From: Methylobacterium frigidaeris
GTDB taxonomy: Bacteria > Pseudomonadota > Alphaproteobacteria > Rhizobiales > Beijerinckiaceae
Assembly (NCBI RefSeq): GCF_022179185.1
Contig: NZ_BPQJ01000042.1
Location: forward strand, 1-57,547
Direction of reading: 5' to 3'
Length of the DNA stretch: 57,547 bases
The translations under genes and the position numbers were made by a program. Under the pieces are notes generated by a model. That model was not told where the DNA came from, ran no database searches, and saw only the letters and a list, made by a program, of their open reading frames with translations. Shown piece after piece: positions 34,426 to 44,799 of the stretch. The stretch's first letter is position 1, and each line of letters begins with the position of its first letter.

Positions 34426-35043
34426 AGTCTAGCCCGACGCCGCCCAATGGAAGCAAAAGTGATGCGCAGCAGCGCTCGGTCGCGCACATCGACAAGCGGT
34501 GCTCGTGCAAGCAGGTGATGTGCAACTTCTCGATTGCCACGGTGGTGACTGCACGCGCGCTCCTGCGGGGGCGAGACCGCGTAGTCCTTATCGTTGGCGA
34601 AAGCTCGAAGCGTGTTGGCATCTACGTCGGAGCGGGCCAGGTGCTCGAGGGTAGTCGCGTCTTCATCGGTGAGTAGGCTGGTGAACGTACGTCACGATTG
34701 GCTCATGCTTGCGCTTACAACCTGATCAACTTCAAAGATTCCTTATGGCCATACATAAGGGGCTGGCGCTGTCTGCTAGTCGCTTGGAATGAAAAGGAAG
34801 ACAGGCCATCCAAGGTCCTCAGAAAGTTTATCATCTGGCGTTAACGAAATAATAGAGCATTATATACACCCTGTGAGTACCGAGGACCCAGCGCAGCGCG
34901 TGTCGATGGGGCAGGTTCGTCACATTTCTCATGATCACAACTTGCGCCTGTGCGACCAGGAGCGTCATGCAACCTGATTGCCTCGTTGTGTCGGCCAGGA
35001 ATGCGACTGGAAATAACGCGCTCTGACTTGCTTGAGGTTTTGT
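34426..35043. other. Gene-poor region with a hairpin
   Basis: No supported gene is seen. On the minus strand the part from 34676 down shows decayed repeat-like text ('LEHLARSDVDANTLRAFAND') resembling variant leucine-rich/HEAT-type repeats. The perfect 7-bp hairpin CCTTATG/CATAAGG with a GCCATA loop lies at 34743-34762. Confidence 0.4.
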
Positions 35044-36738
35044 ATGTCTTCCCTGCGCCTTTCGCTGCGTACCTCGCTGATCGGACTATTTGGCTTTCTG
35101 GGACTGCTCGCAATCGCGCAGGGAGCCTCCGGAATCCTGGCACTCAGAACGGTCGAACACAGCATCACGGACGTGGCCGCGCAATGGCTGCCCTCGGTCG
35201 ATGCTGCCCATCAAATCAACGCGCAGGTCGGCGAGTATCGCATCAAGCAGTATCGCCTCATGACTGCGTCACCCGATCCGCGCGCGCTCGCCGAGAACGA
35301 AGCCCGCGTCAGGCAGGTAGCAGAACAACTCGCGCAAGCGCGCGCACTCTACGAGCCCCTGATCCGGACGCCCGAGGCGCGCACCACCTACCAGCAGTTC
35401 GCTGCCCTGTGGGCGCGCTACGAGGTGCAGAGCGTGCAGGTCGCCACCCTCATGCGGGCGGAACAGCGAGCGCAAGCCTACGCCCTGTTCACCGGCCCCG
35501 AGATGCTGCGCCTCCTCAACGAGGTGCGCGACACGCTCGCCAAGGGGGTGTCTGCCAATCGTCAGGGCGCGCAAGCCGAGGCTGACGCGAGCGTTGCAAG
35601 CGAACGGAGCGCCACACATCTCGCCTACCTCATGGGGGCGGTCTCGCTTCTTGGCGCTCTCGGCGCAATGCTGTTCAGCTTTCTCGGTATCTCACGGCCG
35701 CTCTCCCGTATGACGGCCGCCATGAAACAGCTGGCTGCCGGCGATCTGACAGGCGTTGTGCCCAGTCAGCAGCGCGGTCATGAACTTGGCGCGATGGCCG
35801 CCGCCGTCCAGGTGTTCAAGGACGGTCTGATTCGCGCGAAGGCGCTGGAGGAGGAGACCGTGCTGGCCCGCGCTTCGGCCGAGGAGCAGCGCCGCGCCGG
35901 CATGCGCCAGATGGCCGACACTTTCGAGGCGGCCGTCGGCGGCATCGTTGGCCAGGTCTCGGCCTCGGCCACCGAGCTCCAGGCCACTGCCCAGACCATG
36001 ACCGCCACCGCGACCCAGACCGCCGCGCAGTCGACTGCCGTGGCGGCCGCGGCCGAAGAGGCGTCCTTGAACGTTGGCACCGTGGCGGCCGCGGCGGAGG
36101 AGCTCGGCGCCTCGGTCCAGGAGATCGGCCGTCAGGTCGACGGCTCGGCGCGGCTGGCCCAGGCCGCTGTCAACGAGGCCGGTCAGACCGCCTGCCAGGT
36201 GCGGGCGCTGACCGAGGCGACCGCCCGCATCGGCGACGTGGTCGGGCTGATCTCCTCGATTGCCGCTCAAACCAATCTCTTGGCCCTCAATGCCACGATC
36301 GAGGCGGCCCGCGCCGGTGCGGCGGGGCGTGGCTTCGCGGTGGTGGCCGCCGAGGTCAAGGAACTCGCCGGCCAGACCGCGAAGGCGACTGAGGAGATCA
36401 CCAGCCAGATCGCGGCGATTCAGTCGTCGACCGGCCAAGCGGCGGGCGCGATCGGCCAGATCACGGCGCGGATCGAGGAGATGTCGGGTGTTACGACCTC
36501 AATCGCCGCGGCGGTGGAGGAGCAGGGTGCGGCGACCCAGGAGATCGTGCGCAACGTGTCCCAGGCGGCGACCGGCACCGGCGAGGTGACCGGCAACATC
36601 GCCGGGGTGGCAGGTTCTGCGGAGGAGACGGGCGCGGCGGCTAGCCAGGTGCTGGCCTCAGCCTCGGAGCTGTCATGTCATGCGGAACGCCTCTCGGCCG
36701 AGGTGGCGCGCTTCCTCGACCGTGTCAGGGCAGCTTGA
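35044..36738 (+). CDS. Methyl-accepting chemotaxis protein
   Basis: The ~564-residue chemoreceptor has TM1 at ~12-35, a four-helix-bundle (4HB_MCP-type) periplasmic domain up to ~195, TM2 ~200-220, a HAMP linker ('SRPLSRMTAAMKQLAAGDLT') and a signalling domain whose hairpin tip reads 'SIAAQTNLLALNATIEAARA' (~408). The tip binds CheA/CheW. 'LAATEE'-type methylation segments ('AVAAAAEEASLN', 'VAAAAEELGAS') are visible. There is no C-terminal CheR-docking pentapeptide. The upstream TTG at 35032 is an alternative start. The ligand is unknown. Confidence 0.95.
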   Translation: MSSLRLSLRTSLIGLFGFLGLLAIAQGASGILALRTVEHSITDVAAQWLPSVDAAHQINAQVGEYRIKQYRLMTASPDPRALAENEARVRQVAEQLAQARALYEPLIRTPEARTTYQQFAALWARYEVQSVQVATLMRAEQRAQAYALFTGPEMLRLLNEVRDTLAKGVSANRQGAQAEADASVASERSATHLAYLMGAVSLLGALGAMLFSFLGISRPLSRMTAAMKQLAAGDLTGVVPSQQRGHELGAMAAAVQVFKDGLIRAKALEEETVLARASAEEQRRAGMRQMADTFEAAVGGIVGQVSASATELQATAQTMTATATQTAAQSTAVAAAAEEASLNVGTVAAAAEELGASVQEIGRQVDGSARLAQAAVNEAGQTACQVRALTEATARIGDVVGLISSIAAQTNLLALNATIEAARAGAAGRGFAVVAAEVKELAGQTAKATEEITSQIAAIQSSTGQAAGAIGQITARIEEMSGVTTSIAAAVEEQGAATQEIVRNVSQAATGTGEVTGNIAGVAGSAEETGAAASQVLASASELSCHAERLSAEVARFLDRVRAA

Positions 36739-36895
36739 AGAGCCGAGAGGTTGCAGTGTGTTGTGATCCTAGGTAGCTCCGCAAAGTCGCTCAGAACTCT
36801 GTCGAGTGGGCGAGAGGTGACTGATCTGCGTCAGCCAGCGCCCGACGGACCATTCGGGCAAGGCAAAAAGGCTGTAGCTGCTACGGCGGGATGAC

Positions 36896-37042
36896 ATGGA
36901 CTCAAATAATCCGTGGCGACGACAGAGGATTATGCGCACTCTGTCACTTCAGGCTCTATGCCTGATCCTGGCGGGCATCGCCACCGCACTCGTCGGGATC
37001 TTCTTCGCGCTTGAAGATGTGTTTCTCACCCTATTCCGATAG
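36896..37042 (+). CDS. 48-residue single-helix membrane protein candidate
   Basis: An ATG after GGCGGGATGAC opens a 48-codon frame: a basic N-terminus ('NPWRRQRIMRT') followed by a hydrophobic helix ('LCLILAGIATALVGIFFALE') and a short tail ending 'FLTLFR'. Inside-positive topology is typical of small inner-membrane proteins. It is too short for the usual callers and no family is recognised. Confidence 0.42.
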   Translation: MDSNNPWRRQRIMRTLSLQALCLILAGIATALVGIFFALEDVFLTLFR

Positions 37043-37461
37043 GCGCCCCTGGGCACAGCATAACCCAGCGAATGTCTGTACCGTCGCCAGGCTTCGCTGA
37101 TAAACTCGATCGCCTTGCTGTTGCGGCCGCTCTTCAGCGAGGCCGGTGGGTCGGGCTTCCAATCGGAGGGAACGCCCCGGCCCGCTACCTCTCAGTTTGC
37201 CCGGGCAAGGACACGCCTGACTTTTACTGGCCACCTTGGCGTCCTCAAGCTGTAGAAACACCGCGAGCATTTAGCGCATTAATTACAACCTGCACTAATT
37301 TTTTGACGATACTTTCGATAGCCAATTGGTAAGCGAGTTCCGAACGATTAGTGGATCGATTTATGTGAAATGTAATATTTATTTAGCATAAATTCAGGAC
37401 CTGTTACTGTATTATCTATAATTTAACCTCTATGCCGTTCATTCAGTCTGGAGAGGTCGCG
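37043..37461. promoter_or_regulatory. Intergenic region with AT-rich promoter-like DNA
   Basis: No gene is supported. The last ~90 bases before the MHYT gene turn AT-rich and contain TATAAT at 37417-37422, a plausible -10 box about 40 bases ahead of the start. No clear -35 partner is seen. Confidence 0.35.
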
Positions 37462-39834
37462 ATGCAGTCAATATTAACCTGCGTTATCCAGAACCATGAC
37501 GAGAAAATCTTGTTTCTCGCCGTCGTCGTGTGCGCAATCGGCATCTGTGCCTCATCAGCAATCGCCTCGCACGCCGCCCGATCCGAAGGTCTGACGCGGC
37601 GCCAATGGGCCCTCGCCAGCATCGTCGCTTCCGGCTGCACGGCCTGGGCGACTCACATGATTGCGCTGCTCGCCTTCGAGCCCGGCATGGCGGCCGGCTT
37701 CGAGCCCGTCCTGACCGCCCTCTCCCTCCTCCTCGTGATCGGCGGCATCGGCGCCGGCGTCTGGCTCGCCATCGGCCAGCGCCGCCGGGCGCGCCGCTTC
37801 GCGGCCGGAGCGATCCTGGGGCTCGGCATCACGGCCCTGCACTACGTCGGGCAGGCCTCCTACCGCGTGACCGGGCATGTCTCGTGGGACATGGGCCTCG
37901 TGGTCGGCTCAATCCTGGCGAGCCTCGCCCTGTCCGGCCTCGGGATGGTTGCCGCCGGCGAGCGCAGCCATGCACTTCGCCGCGGCTCTATCCCGCTGCT
38001 CCTCGGCTCGATCGTTGTCCTGCACCTTTGCGGGATGACGGCAATGGTCCTGGTCTACGACCCACAGGTCCCGCTGCCGGAAAACGCGGTCGCCCCATCG
38101 ACGATCGCCCCCATCATCGCGACCGTTTCGTTCGGTCTGCTGATACTCGCTTTCGTCGGTCTGCGCATGACACTGAACGCGCGGGCGCAACTGCGCCGGG
38201 ACCGCGAGCGCCTGCGCGAGTTGGCCAGCGTGGCGCTCGAAGGGCTCGCGGTCTGCGATGAGGCCGGGATCACCACGGCCAACCGGAGCCTTGAGCTCCT
38301 GTCGGGCATGGCCCAGGCCGAGCTGATCGGCCTCAGCCTCACGCGTCTGCTGCCGGGCCTCGTGCTCGCCGACTTGCCGGAGCAGGAGGAGCGCGACGCC
38401 GAGCTGATCGACAGGAGCGGGCAGAGCGTGCCCGTCCGGGTCCTGCGCAAAGATATCGCGATCGGCCACAAGCGTCAGACCGTCGTCGCTTTCCGCGACC
38501 AGCGGGAGCGCCTGCGCTCGGAAGCCCGGCTGCGCGCCCTCGCCTTCACCGACGTGGTGACCGGCTTGGCGAACCGGGCGCGGTTCGGGGACCTGCTGGC
38601 GCACCATGCAGCCGCCTTGCGGGAGCAGAACGTCGGTCTCGCCGTGCTGATGCTCGACCTCGACCGGTTCAAGTTCGTCAACGACACGCTCGGCCACGCG
38701 ATGGGGGACGAGCTGCTGCGCAAGGTCGCCGCCCGCCTGCGATCCGCCATCAGCGAGGAGGACGTCGTTGCGCGCTTAGGCGGCGACGAATTCGCGGTTC
38801 TCCTGCTCGGGGTGACAGATGCCGCAGGCCCACAAAAGATCGCCGCGCGCATCGTAGAGGCGATCGACCGGCCCTTCCTGCTCGACGGACAGCTCATCCA
38901 CGTCGGCGTCAGCGTCGGTGTCGCGATCGCCCCGGCCGGCGGGAGCACTGATGGCAGCCGGCCCGCAGAATTGCTGCGCAACGCCGACCTCGCCCTCTAC
39001 AAGGCCAAAGCCGAGGGTAAGGGAACATTCCGGATGTTCGAGCCGGCTCTGGCCGAGCGGATGCTGGCCCGCAGCCGGATGGAGGCCGACCTGCGCCGCG
39101 CCCTGGACGTTGGCGAGTTCGAGCTGCACTTCCAGCCCCTCGTCGACGTTCAGACCGGGGAGGTGACGGCGGCGGAAGCGCTGATCCGCTGGCGTCATCC
39201 CGAGCAGGGACTGATCGCCCCGGCGGATTTTATCCCCCTGGCCGAGGAGACCGGCCTCATCGTGCCGCTCGGCGCCTGGGTGCTGCGTACCGCCTGCACG
39301 CAGGCCATGGCGTGGCCGCGAGCGATCAAGGTCGCCGTCAATCTGTCGCCGGTGCAGTTCCGCGACGACCGGCTGCCAGAGACCGTCGCCGGCATCCTGA
39401 AGGCGACCAGCCTGGAGGCCGACCGCCTGGAGCTCGAGATTACCGAGGGCGTCCTGCTCGACGACGAGGAGCGCACGCTCGCGATGCTGACCAAGCTCCG
39501 GGCGATCGGCGTCGGCCTGTCTATGGACGACTTCGGGACCGGCTACTCCTCGCTCAGCTACCTGCGCCGCTTTCCCTTCTCCAAGATCAAGATCGACCGC
39601 TCCTTCGTCCGCCTGCTCCCTGACGATGTGGAGAGCGCGGCGATCATCCGCGCCATCATCACCATGGGGGCGGGCTTAGGCATGGCGACCACGGTGGAGG
39701 GCATCGAGACCGCGGAGCAGTATGCCTTCGTGGCGGCCGAGCAGTGCGGGCAGGTGCAGGGCTACCACGTGAGCCGGCCGTTGCCCAGCGCAGCGTTCCT
39801 CGGCTTCCTGACTGGCCTGGAGGCGGCGGCCTGA
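37462..39834 (+). CDS. MHYT-PAS-GGDEF-EAL c-di-GMP enzyme (copy 1)
   Basis: The ~790-residue membrane protein has an N-terminal seven-helix MHYT sensor (to ~250), a PAS domain (~265-345), GGDEF (~355-520) and EAL (~535-790). The active sites look intact: 'ARLGGDEFAVLL' (~440) for making c-di-GMP, 'EALIRW' (~571) and 'DDFGTGYSS' for degrading it. There is no RxxD inhibitory site before GGDEF. Two of the three MHYT repeats are altered ('LHYVGQ', 'LHLCGM'), so the proposed copper/gas-sensing ligands are partly lost. GGAG precedes ATG 37462, which also matches the start of copy 2. A paralog lies at 42418. Confidence 0.93.
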   Translation: MQSILTCVIQNHDEKILFLAVVVCAIGICASSAIASHAARSEGLTRRQWALASIVASGCTAWATHMIALLAFEPGMAAGFEPVLTALSLLLVIGGIGAGVWLAIGQRRRARRFAAGAILGLGITALHYVGQASYRVTGHVSWDMGLVVGSILASLALSGLGMVAAGERSHALRRGSIPLLLGSIVVLHLCGMTAMVLVYDPQVPLPENAVAPSTIAPIIATVSFGLLILAFVGLRMTLNARAQLRRDRERLRELASVALEGLAVCDEAGITTANRSLELLSGMAQAELIGLSLTRLLPGLVLADLPEQEERDAELIDRSGQSVPVRVLRKDIAIGHKRQTVVAFRDQRERLRSEARLRALAFTDVVTGLANRARFGDLLAHHAAALREQNVGLAVLMLDLDRFKFVNDTLGHAMGDELLRKVAARLRSAISEEDVVARLGGDEFAVLLLGVTDAAGPQKIAARIVEAIDRPFLLDGQLIHVGVSVGVAIAPAGGSTDGSRPAELLRNADLALYKAKAEGKGTFRMFEPALAERMLARSRMEADLRRALDVGEFELHFQPLVDVQTGEVTAAEALIRWRHPEQGLIAPADFIPLAEETGLIVPLGAWVLRTACTQAMAWPRAIKVAVNLSPVQFRDDRLPETVAGILKATSLEADRLELEITEGVLLDDEERTLAMLTKLRAIGVGLSMDDFGTGYSSLSYLRRFPFSKIKIDRSFVRLLPDDVESAAIIRAIITMGAGLGMATTVEGIETAEQYAFVAAEQCGQVQGYHVSRPLPSAAFLGFLTGLEAAA

Positions 39835-39889
39835 GAGACAGGAGCGAGGCGGAGGGCGACCGGGATGGGTGGGAATCCAGATTGGATGC

Positions 39890-40267
39890 TCAGGGCGGGT
39901 GCGGGCCTCCTCTCGCGGCGATCTGTCGGCCCTCGGCTCCCCCGGGACAGGGAGCGGCACCATCACGGCTCTGGACAGCCGACGCGGCGTCGATCGAGGA
40001 TCCGGCGACCTGGTGTGACGGCAGCGGCACAAGGGAAAAGCGGCTGCTGGAGCGCGGTGCGGGTGGCCCAGGACGGCCTCCGTACCGCGCGCGCACGTCC
40101 GCGCAGCGCTCGAGCGTCCGCATTATCCCGTCGAGGAGCCGAGCGGCGGCCCGGGCGTGATGCAGGTGCCGGCGGTGGTGCCAGTGGAACCGGAGCTCCA
40201 GCAGGCGGCAGTGCGCGATATGGGCCAAAGCGCGCAGGACGGGCTCCGGAGCCGGAGAGACGGTCAC
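39890..40267 (-). CDS. Hypothetical protein, Arg/His-rich
   Basis: The 125-codon frame has a GTG start with GGAGG seven bases upstream. The first half looks like a real helix-rich protein ('VLRALAHIAHCRLLELRFHW', 'HHARAAARLLDGIMRTLERC'); the second half is Pro/Gly/Ser-rich and may be disordered or not conserved. No family is recognised. The strong ribosome-binding site is the main support. Confidence 0.42.
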   Translation of the reverse strand: MTVSPAPEPVLRALAHIAHCRLLELRFHWHHRRHLHHARAAARLLDGIMRTLERCADVRARYGGRPGPPAPRSSSRFSLVPLPSHQVAGSSIDAASAVQSRDGAAPCPGGAEGRQIAARGGPHPP

Positions 40268-40675
40268 CGGCCCGCCTCCGTCACGGTGTAGCCGGCGTCG
40301 CCCCAGGATCGCACCAGGTCGTGCATCAACATAGATGGCCCAGGTTGCGCCGACACTGCTGCTCTCGAACTTGAATTATTCAAGATCAGAGTCCGTGGTG
40401 AGCGGCAGCTGGGAGGAAATCGGAAGCTGATGAAGCAAAACTACAACCTGAAATTGTCTAAATAAACTCTAACAGGTATTGAGGTCAATTTACCATGATC
40501 GGCCTGTTTAAATAGGTACCAGGCACAGATGTTTCTGATGCTTTAACGATAAATTAAGTATATTTGTAGAGCCATCGAACACTTCTTACGACATAATATC
40601 CTATCGCTGGCACCATCTGATTTCGCGCCGGTCCGGCGACAGAAGAGCAGCCAAGGTGCTGCCGGAGGATCGTCT
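40268..40675. promoter_or_regulatory. AT-rich leader of the double-PAS chemoreceptor gene
   Basis: From about 40430 the DNA becomes AT-rich (for example GATAAATTAAGTATATTTG near 40549-40567), unlike the flanking genes, and probably holds the promoter. No gene is seen. Confidence 0.4.
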
Positions 40676-42157
40676 ATGCTCACCAAGATCTACGATCGCG
40701 ACCTGCGCGCCAAGCTGGCTGCTCTCGACAGTGTTCAGGCAATCATCGAGTTCAAACCCGACGGCACCATTCTCGACGCCAACGCCAACTTCCTCAAGAC
40801 AATGGGCTACCGGATCGACGAGATCCGGGGTCGACATCACCGCATGTTCGTCGAGCCGGCCGTGCGCGAAAGCGCCGCCTACCGCTACTTCTGGGAGGCG
40901 CTTGGACGCGGCGAGGCGCAGGTGCACTCTTTCAAACGTCTCGCCAAGGGTGGCCGCGAAGTCTGGATCGAGGCCAGCTACAATCCGCTTCGTAATCGCG
41001 CGGGCCAAGTGGTCAAAGTCGTCAAGTTCGCGACCGACGTAACTGCCCAGACTCAGCGATCAATCGAACTCGACGGGCAGTTGGCGGCGCTCAACCGCTC
41101 GCAGGCCGTCATCGCCTTCACCCCCGACGGGATCATCCTCGACGCCAATGCCAACTTCCTCACGGTAGTCGGATACACCCTCGACGAGATCCGAGGTCAG
41201 CATCACCGCATGTTCGTGGACCAGGCCGAGCGGGAGAGCCCGGACTACCGCGGCTTCTGGGCCGCGCTACTGCGAGGCGAGTTCCAATCGGCCGAGTTCC
41301 GCCGCATTGCCAAGGGCGGCCGGGACATCTTCATCCAGGCCACCTACAACCCCATCACCGACCAGGAGAACCGGGTCGTGAAGGTGGTCAAGTTTGCTAC
41401 CGACATCACGGCTCAGGTGCTGGAGCGGCAGCGCCGAGCCCACGCGCAGCAGGCGATCAGCACCGACCTTGACGCCATTGGCACTGCGGTGGCGGACGTG
41501 ACACGCCAGACGACCCAGGCGACCGGATCTGTCGCGCGCATCGCCGCAGACATCCAGGCCGTGGCTGCCGGCGCCGAGGAGCTATCCGTCTCGGTCTCGG
41601 AGATCAGCCAGCAGGTCAGCCATTCAGCGCGTCTTGCCGGTACAGCTGTCGAGCAGGTTCGCAGCACCGGCGGCATCGTGGCAGGGTTGAGCGGGCAGGC
41701 CGCGCAGATCGGCGAGGTGGTCGGCCTCATTCAGGGCATTGCCGGACAGACCAACCTGCTTGCCCTGAACGCGACCATCGAAGCGGCGCGCGCTGGGGAG
41801 TCCGGGCGCGGCTTCGCGGTGGTGGCCTCCGAGGTGAAAGCGCTCGCTGCCCAGACGGCCAAGGCGACCGACCAGATCCGCGCCCAAATCGCCGCGACGC
41901 AGGACGCAACCCAGCAAGCGGTCGAGGCGATCGGCACGATCGGCACCACCATCCGCTCCCTCGACGAGGCGTCGGCCGCCATCGCGGCTGCGGTCGAGGA
42001 ACAGTCAGCTGTCACGCGCGAGATGTCGGGGAGCATGCAGACCGCTTCACGGGGAGCGGCCGGTATCGCCCGCAGCGTCGAGGCCATTGCTCAGGCCAGC
42101 GGACGCGTGGATGTGGCGACGCGCCAAGTGCGGGAAGCTGCCCGAGCGGTTGCATGA
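40676..42157 (+). CDS. Soluble methyl-accepting chemotaxis protein with two PAS domains
   Basis: The 493-residue receptor has no membrane segment. It has two PAS domains (about 15-125 and 137-250), each with the near-identical 'GxILDANANFL' and 'GxHHRMFV' pattern, so they arose by duplication. The MCP signalling domain follows, with its hairpin tip 'GIAGQTNLLALNATIEAARA' (~354). The PAS form resembles haem- or flavin-binding aerotaxis receptors (BdlA/Aer-like), but no cofactor ligand can be fixed by eye. CGGAGG precedes the ATG. It lies between two MHYT c-di-GMP proteins, linking chemotaxis with c-di-GMP. Confidence 0.95.
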   Translation: MLTKIYDRDLRAKLAALDSVQAIIEFKPDGTILDANANFLKTMGYRIDEIRGRHHRMFVEPAVRESAAYRYFWEALGRGEAQVHSFKRLAKGGREVWIEASYNPLRNRAGQVVKVVKFATDVTAQTQRSIELDGQLAALNRSQAVIAFTPDGIILDANANFLTVVGYTLDEIRGQHHRMFVDQAERESPDYRGFWAALLRGEFQSAEFRRIAKGGRDIFIQATYNPITDQENRVVKVVKFATDITAQVLERQRRAHAQQAISTDLDAIGTAVADVTRQTTQATGSVARIAADIQAVAAGAEELSVSVSEISQQVSHSARLAGTAVEQVRSTGGIVAGLSGQAAQIGEVVGLIQGIAGQTNLLALNATIEAARAGESGRGFAVVASEVKALAAQTAKATDQIRAQIAATQDATQQAVEAIGTIGTTIRSLDEASAAIAAAVEEQSAVTREMSGSMQTASRGAAGIARSVEAIAQASGRVDVATRQVREAARAVA

Positions 42158-42417
42158 TCCTTGATCCGTAGGGCCGCAGGGCGGGCGCGCGACCTCAGGT
42201 AGGGCATCAAGGGCTTAAGCAGTTCTCGTCGTTGCCAGGAGCGACATCGGTCGGAATGCTGACGATTAAATGAGATGCACATCAATTTAACGGTTTCTAC
42301 ATCTTAGGCTTGCATACTCCAGGAGCGTAAAACGACGCTGTGTACCTCCTCCGCAGGGTGCCGAGCGTGGGCGAGACGTTCGCGACCGCCATCATTCGAT
42401 CGCTGCCCGGATCCGCT

Positions 42418-44787
42418 ATGCATCAGCTCTACGCCTGCATCACAGAACAGCACGATCTGCGGTTCGTTGCGGTTGCCGCTGTCATCTGTGCCCTCGGCAC
42501 CCACTCAACGTTCGCTATCGGGCGACAGGTGTTTCGCGATCAGGCGTTGCAGGAACGGCTCGCCTGGGGAACCGCAGGCGTGGTGACGACGAGCGTGGCG
42601 ATCTGGGCCACGCACTTCATCGCCATGCTCGCCTTCGAGCCGATCCTGGAGATCGGCTTCTCCATCGGCCTCACTGGCGCATCCTTGCTGATCGCCGTCC
42701 TCCTCGTCGGCTCTGGTGCCGGGCTGCTCGTAGCGCAGCCGACCTTGCTTGGCCGCATCCTCGGGGGCGGCGTCATCGGACTTGCCATCTCGGCCATGCA
42801 CTACACCGGCATGAGTGCCTACCTTGTGCAAGGGACCCTGCACTGGGATGCCTGGACCGTTGCTACCTCGGTTGCCGTCGGCACCGTGCTGGGCAGCCTC
42901 TCGATGGTCGTTGGCTTCCATCGGCGGCGCACGATCCGACGCCTCGCTCCGGTGCTGCTGCTGGCCGCGGTCTGCGGCACCCACTTCATCGGCATGGACG
43001 CGCTCACCATCAGCTTCGATCCCAGCGTCGCCATTCCCGGCGGCAGCATGAACACGACGATCCTCTCGCTACTGACCGCCAACGCCGCGCTGCTGATCCT
43101 CGGCGTGTCGCTCATTGCCCTGCGTCTGTGGCGTCTGAACAAGTTGCGCCACGAGGCCGAGAGCCAGCGCTTGCGCGACTTGGCCGATATCGCCGTCGAG
43201 GGCCTGCTGATCTGCGCGGGAGACACGATCACAGGCATCAATCACAGCCTGGAACGCGTCCTGTGCCTGCCACGGGAGGAGCTGATCGGCGCGTCATTGC
43301 AGCGGTTGCTGCCCGACCTTACCGTCGCCGACATCCCCATTTCCCGTGAACTGGATGCCATCCTGCTCGGCGCGGCCGGCGAGCGCGTTCCAGTACGGGT
43401 GATTGCACAGTCGATCGTGATCAAGGCAAAGCCACATACCGTCGTGGCCGTGCGCGATCAGCGCGAGCGACTGCGCTCCGAAGCCGAGATGCATCGCCTC
43501 GCCCACCATGACACTCTGACCGGATTGGCCAATCGGCGTCGCTTCAACGAGGTGCTGGCCGAGCGCTTCGCCTCGCGCCACGACCAGGACGCTTTCGCGC
43601 TCCTGGTACTCGACCTCGACCGCTTCAAAGCTGTCAACGACACGTTTGGGCACGGCATGGGCGACGCCCTGCTCTGCCGCGTGGCGCACCGCTTGGAGCG
43701 GGCCACGCACGACGACGATCTCGTTGTGCGGCTGGGCGGCGACGAGTTCGCCATCCTCAAGGGCGGTGGCACTGAACTGGGAGAGATCCAGGCCTTGGCC
43801 GAGCGCGTGATCGACCTGCTCGGACGTCCGTTCTTGATCGATGGGCACGTGCTCAACATCGGAGCCAGCGTCGGCATCGCCCTTGCCCCTGGTGACGGCA
43901 CGACGCCGGAGCAGTTGATGGGCAGCGCCGACCTTGCGCTGTACGGCGCGAAGGAGGACGGGCGGGGTCGTTACCGCGTGTTCGAGGATGGCATGAACGC
44001 GCGCATCCAGGCGCGGCGCTCGCTGGAAGTTGATCTGCGGCGTGCAATCGCCCGGCAGGAGTTCACGCTCTACTACCAGCCGCAGGTCGATGCACGCACG
44101 GGCGCCTATGACGGCGCCGAGGCGCTGATCCGTTGGCACCATCCCGAGCGCGGGCTTGTCTCGCCGGTCGACTTCATCCCCCTGGCCGAGGAGACCGGCC
44201 TGATCGGACCGCTTGGGGAATGGGTGCTACGCACCGCCTGCACCGACGCGCTCACCTGGCCTGCGAACCTAACAGTGGCGGTCAACCTGTCGCCGGTGCA
44301 GTTCCGTGATGCGCGCTTGGCCACGACCATCCGGGGCATCCTGGCCGAGACCGGGCTGCCCGGCTCACGGTTGGAGGTGGAGATCACCGAGGGATCGCTG
44401 CTGCAGGACGAGCAGCGCACGCTGACGATCCTGCGCGAGTTGCGGACGCTCGGCATTCGTATTTCGATGGACGACTTCGGCACCGGCTACTCGTCCCTGA
44501 GCTACCTGCGCCGGTTCCCCTTCGACAAGATCAAGATCGACCAATCCTTCGTGCGCCAGACGCCGGAGGACAAGGACAGCGCCGCGATCGTGCGCGCGAT
44601 CGCGATGCTGGGCACGAGCCTTGGCCTGAAAACCACGGCCGAAGGTGTGGAGACGCAGGCGCAATCAGAGTTCATCACCAATGAGGGCTGCGACCAACTC
44701 CAAGGCTATCTGATCAGCCGTCCGGTTCCGCTGGAGGCGATCACGGCGCTGTTTGCCGGGTCGTCTCCGCTTGCACTGACCGCATAG
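42418..44787 (+). CDS. MHYT-PAS-GGDEF-EAL c-di-GMP enzyme (copy 2)
   Basis: The ~789-residue paralog of the protein at 37462 has the same domain order. Its MHYT repeats are canonical ('THFIAMLAF', 'MHYTGMSAY', 'THFIGMDAL'). GGDEF ('VRLGGDEFAIL', ~440) and EAL ('EALIRW', ~568; 'DDFGTGYSS') motifs are intact, and the RxxD inhibitory site is absent. The chosen ATG aligns with copy 1; a GTG at 42340 would add 26 residues. A BLUF blue-light sensor gene begins 12 bases after the stop, so the two are co-transcribed and blue light may steer this enzyme. Confidence 0.93.
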   Translation: MHQLYACITEQHDLRFVAVAAVICALGTHSTFAIGRQVFRDQALQERLAWGTAGVVTTSVAIWATHFIAMLAFEPILEIGFSIGLTGASLLIAVLLVGSGAGLLVAQPTLLGRILGGGVIGLAISAMHYTGMSAYLVQGTLHWDAWTVATSVAVGTVLGSLSMVVGFHRRRTIRRLAPVLLLAAVCGTHFIGMDALTISFDPSVAIPGGSMNTTILSLLTANAALLILGVSLIALRLWRLNKLRHEAESQRLRDLADIAVEGLLICAGDTITGINHSLERVLCLPREELIGASLQRLLPDLTVADIPISRELDAILLGAAGERVPVRVIAQSIVIKAKPHTVVAVRDQRERLRSEAEMHRLAHHDTLTGLANRRRFNEVLAERFASRHDQDAFALLVLDLDRFKAVNDTFGHGMGDALLCRVAHRLERATHDDDLVVRLGGDEFAILKGGGTELGEIQALAERVIDLLGRPFLIDGHVLNIGASVGIALAPGDGTTPEQLMGSADLALYGAKEDGRGRYRVFEDGMNARIQARRSLEVDLRRAIARQEFTLYYQPQVDARTGAYDGAEALIRWHHPERGLVSPVDFIPLAEETGLIGPLGEWVLRTACTDALTWPANLTVAVNLSPVQFRDARLATTIRGILAETGLPGSRLEVEITEGSLLQDEQRTLTILRELRTLGIRISMDDFGTGYSSLSYLRRFPFDKIKIDQSFVRQTPEDKDSAAIVRAIAMLGTSLGLKTTAEGVETQAQSEFITNEGCDQLQGYLISRPVPLEAITALFAGSSPLALTA

Positions 44788-44799
44788 GGGTTCCGACCC

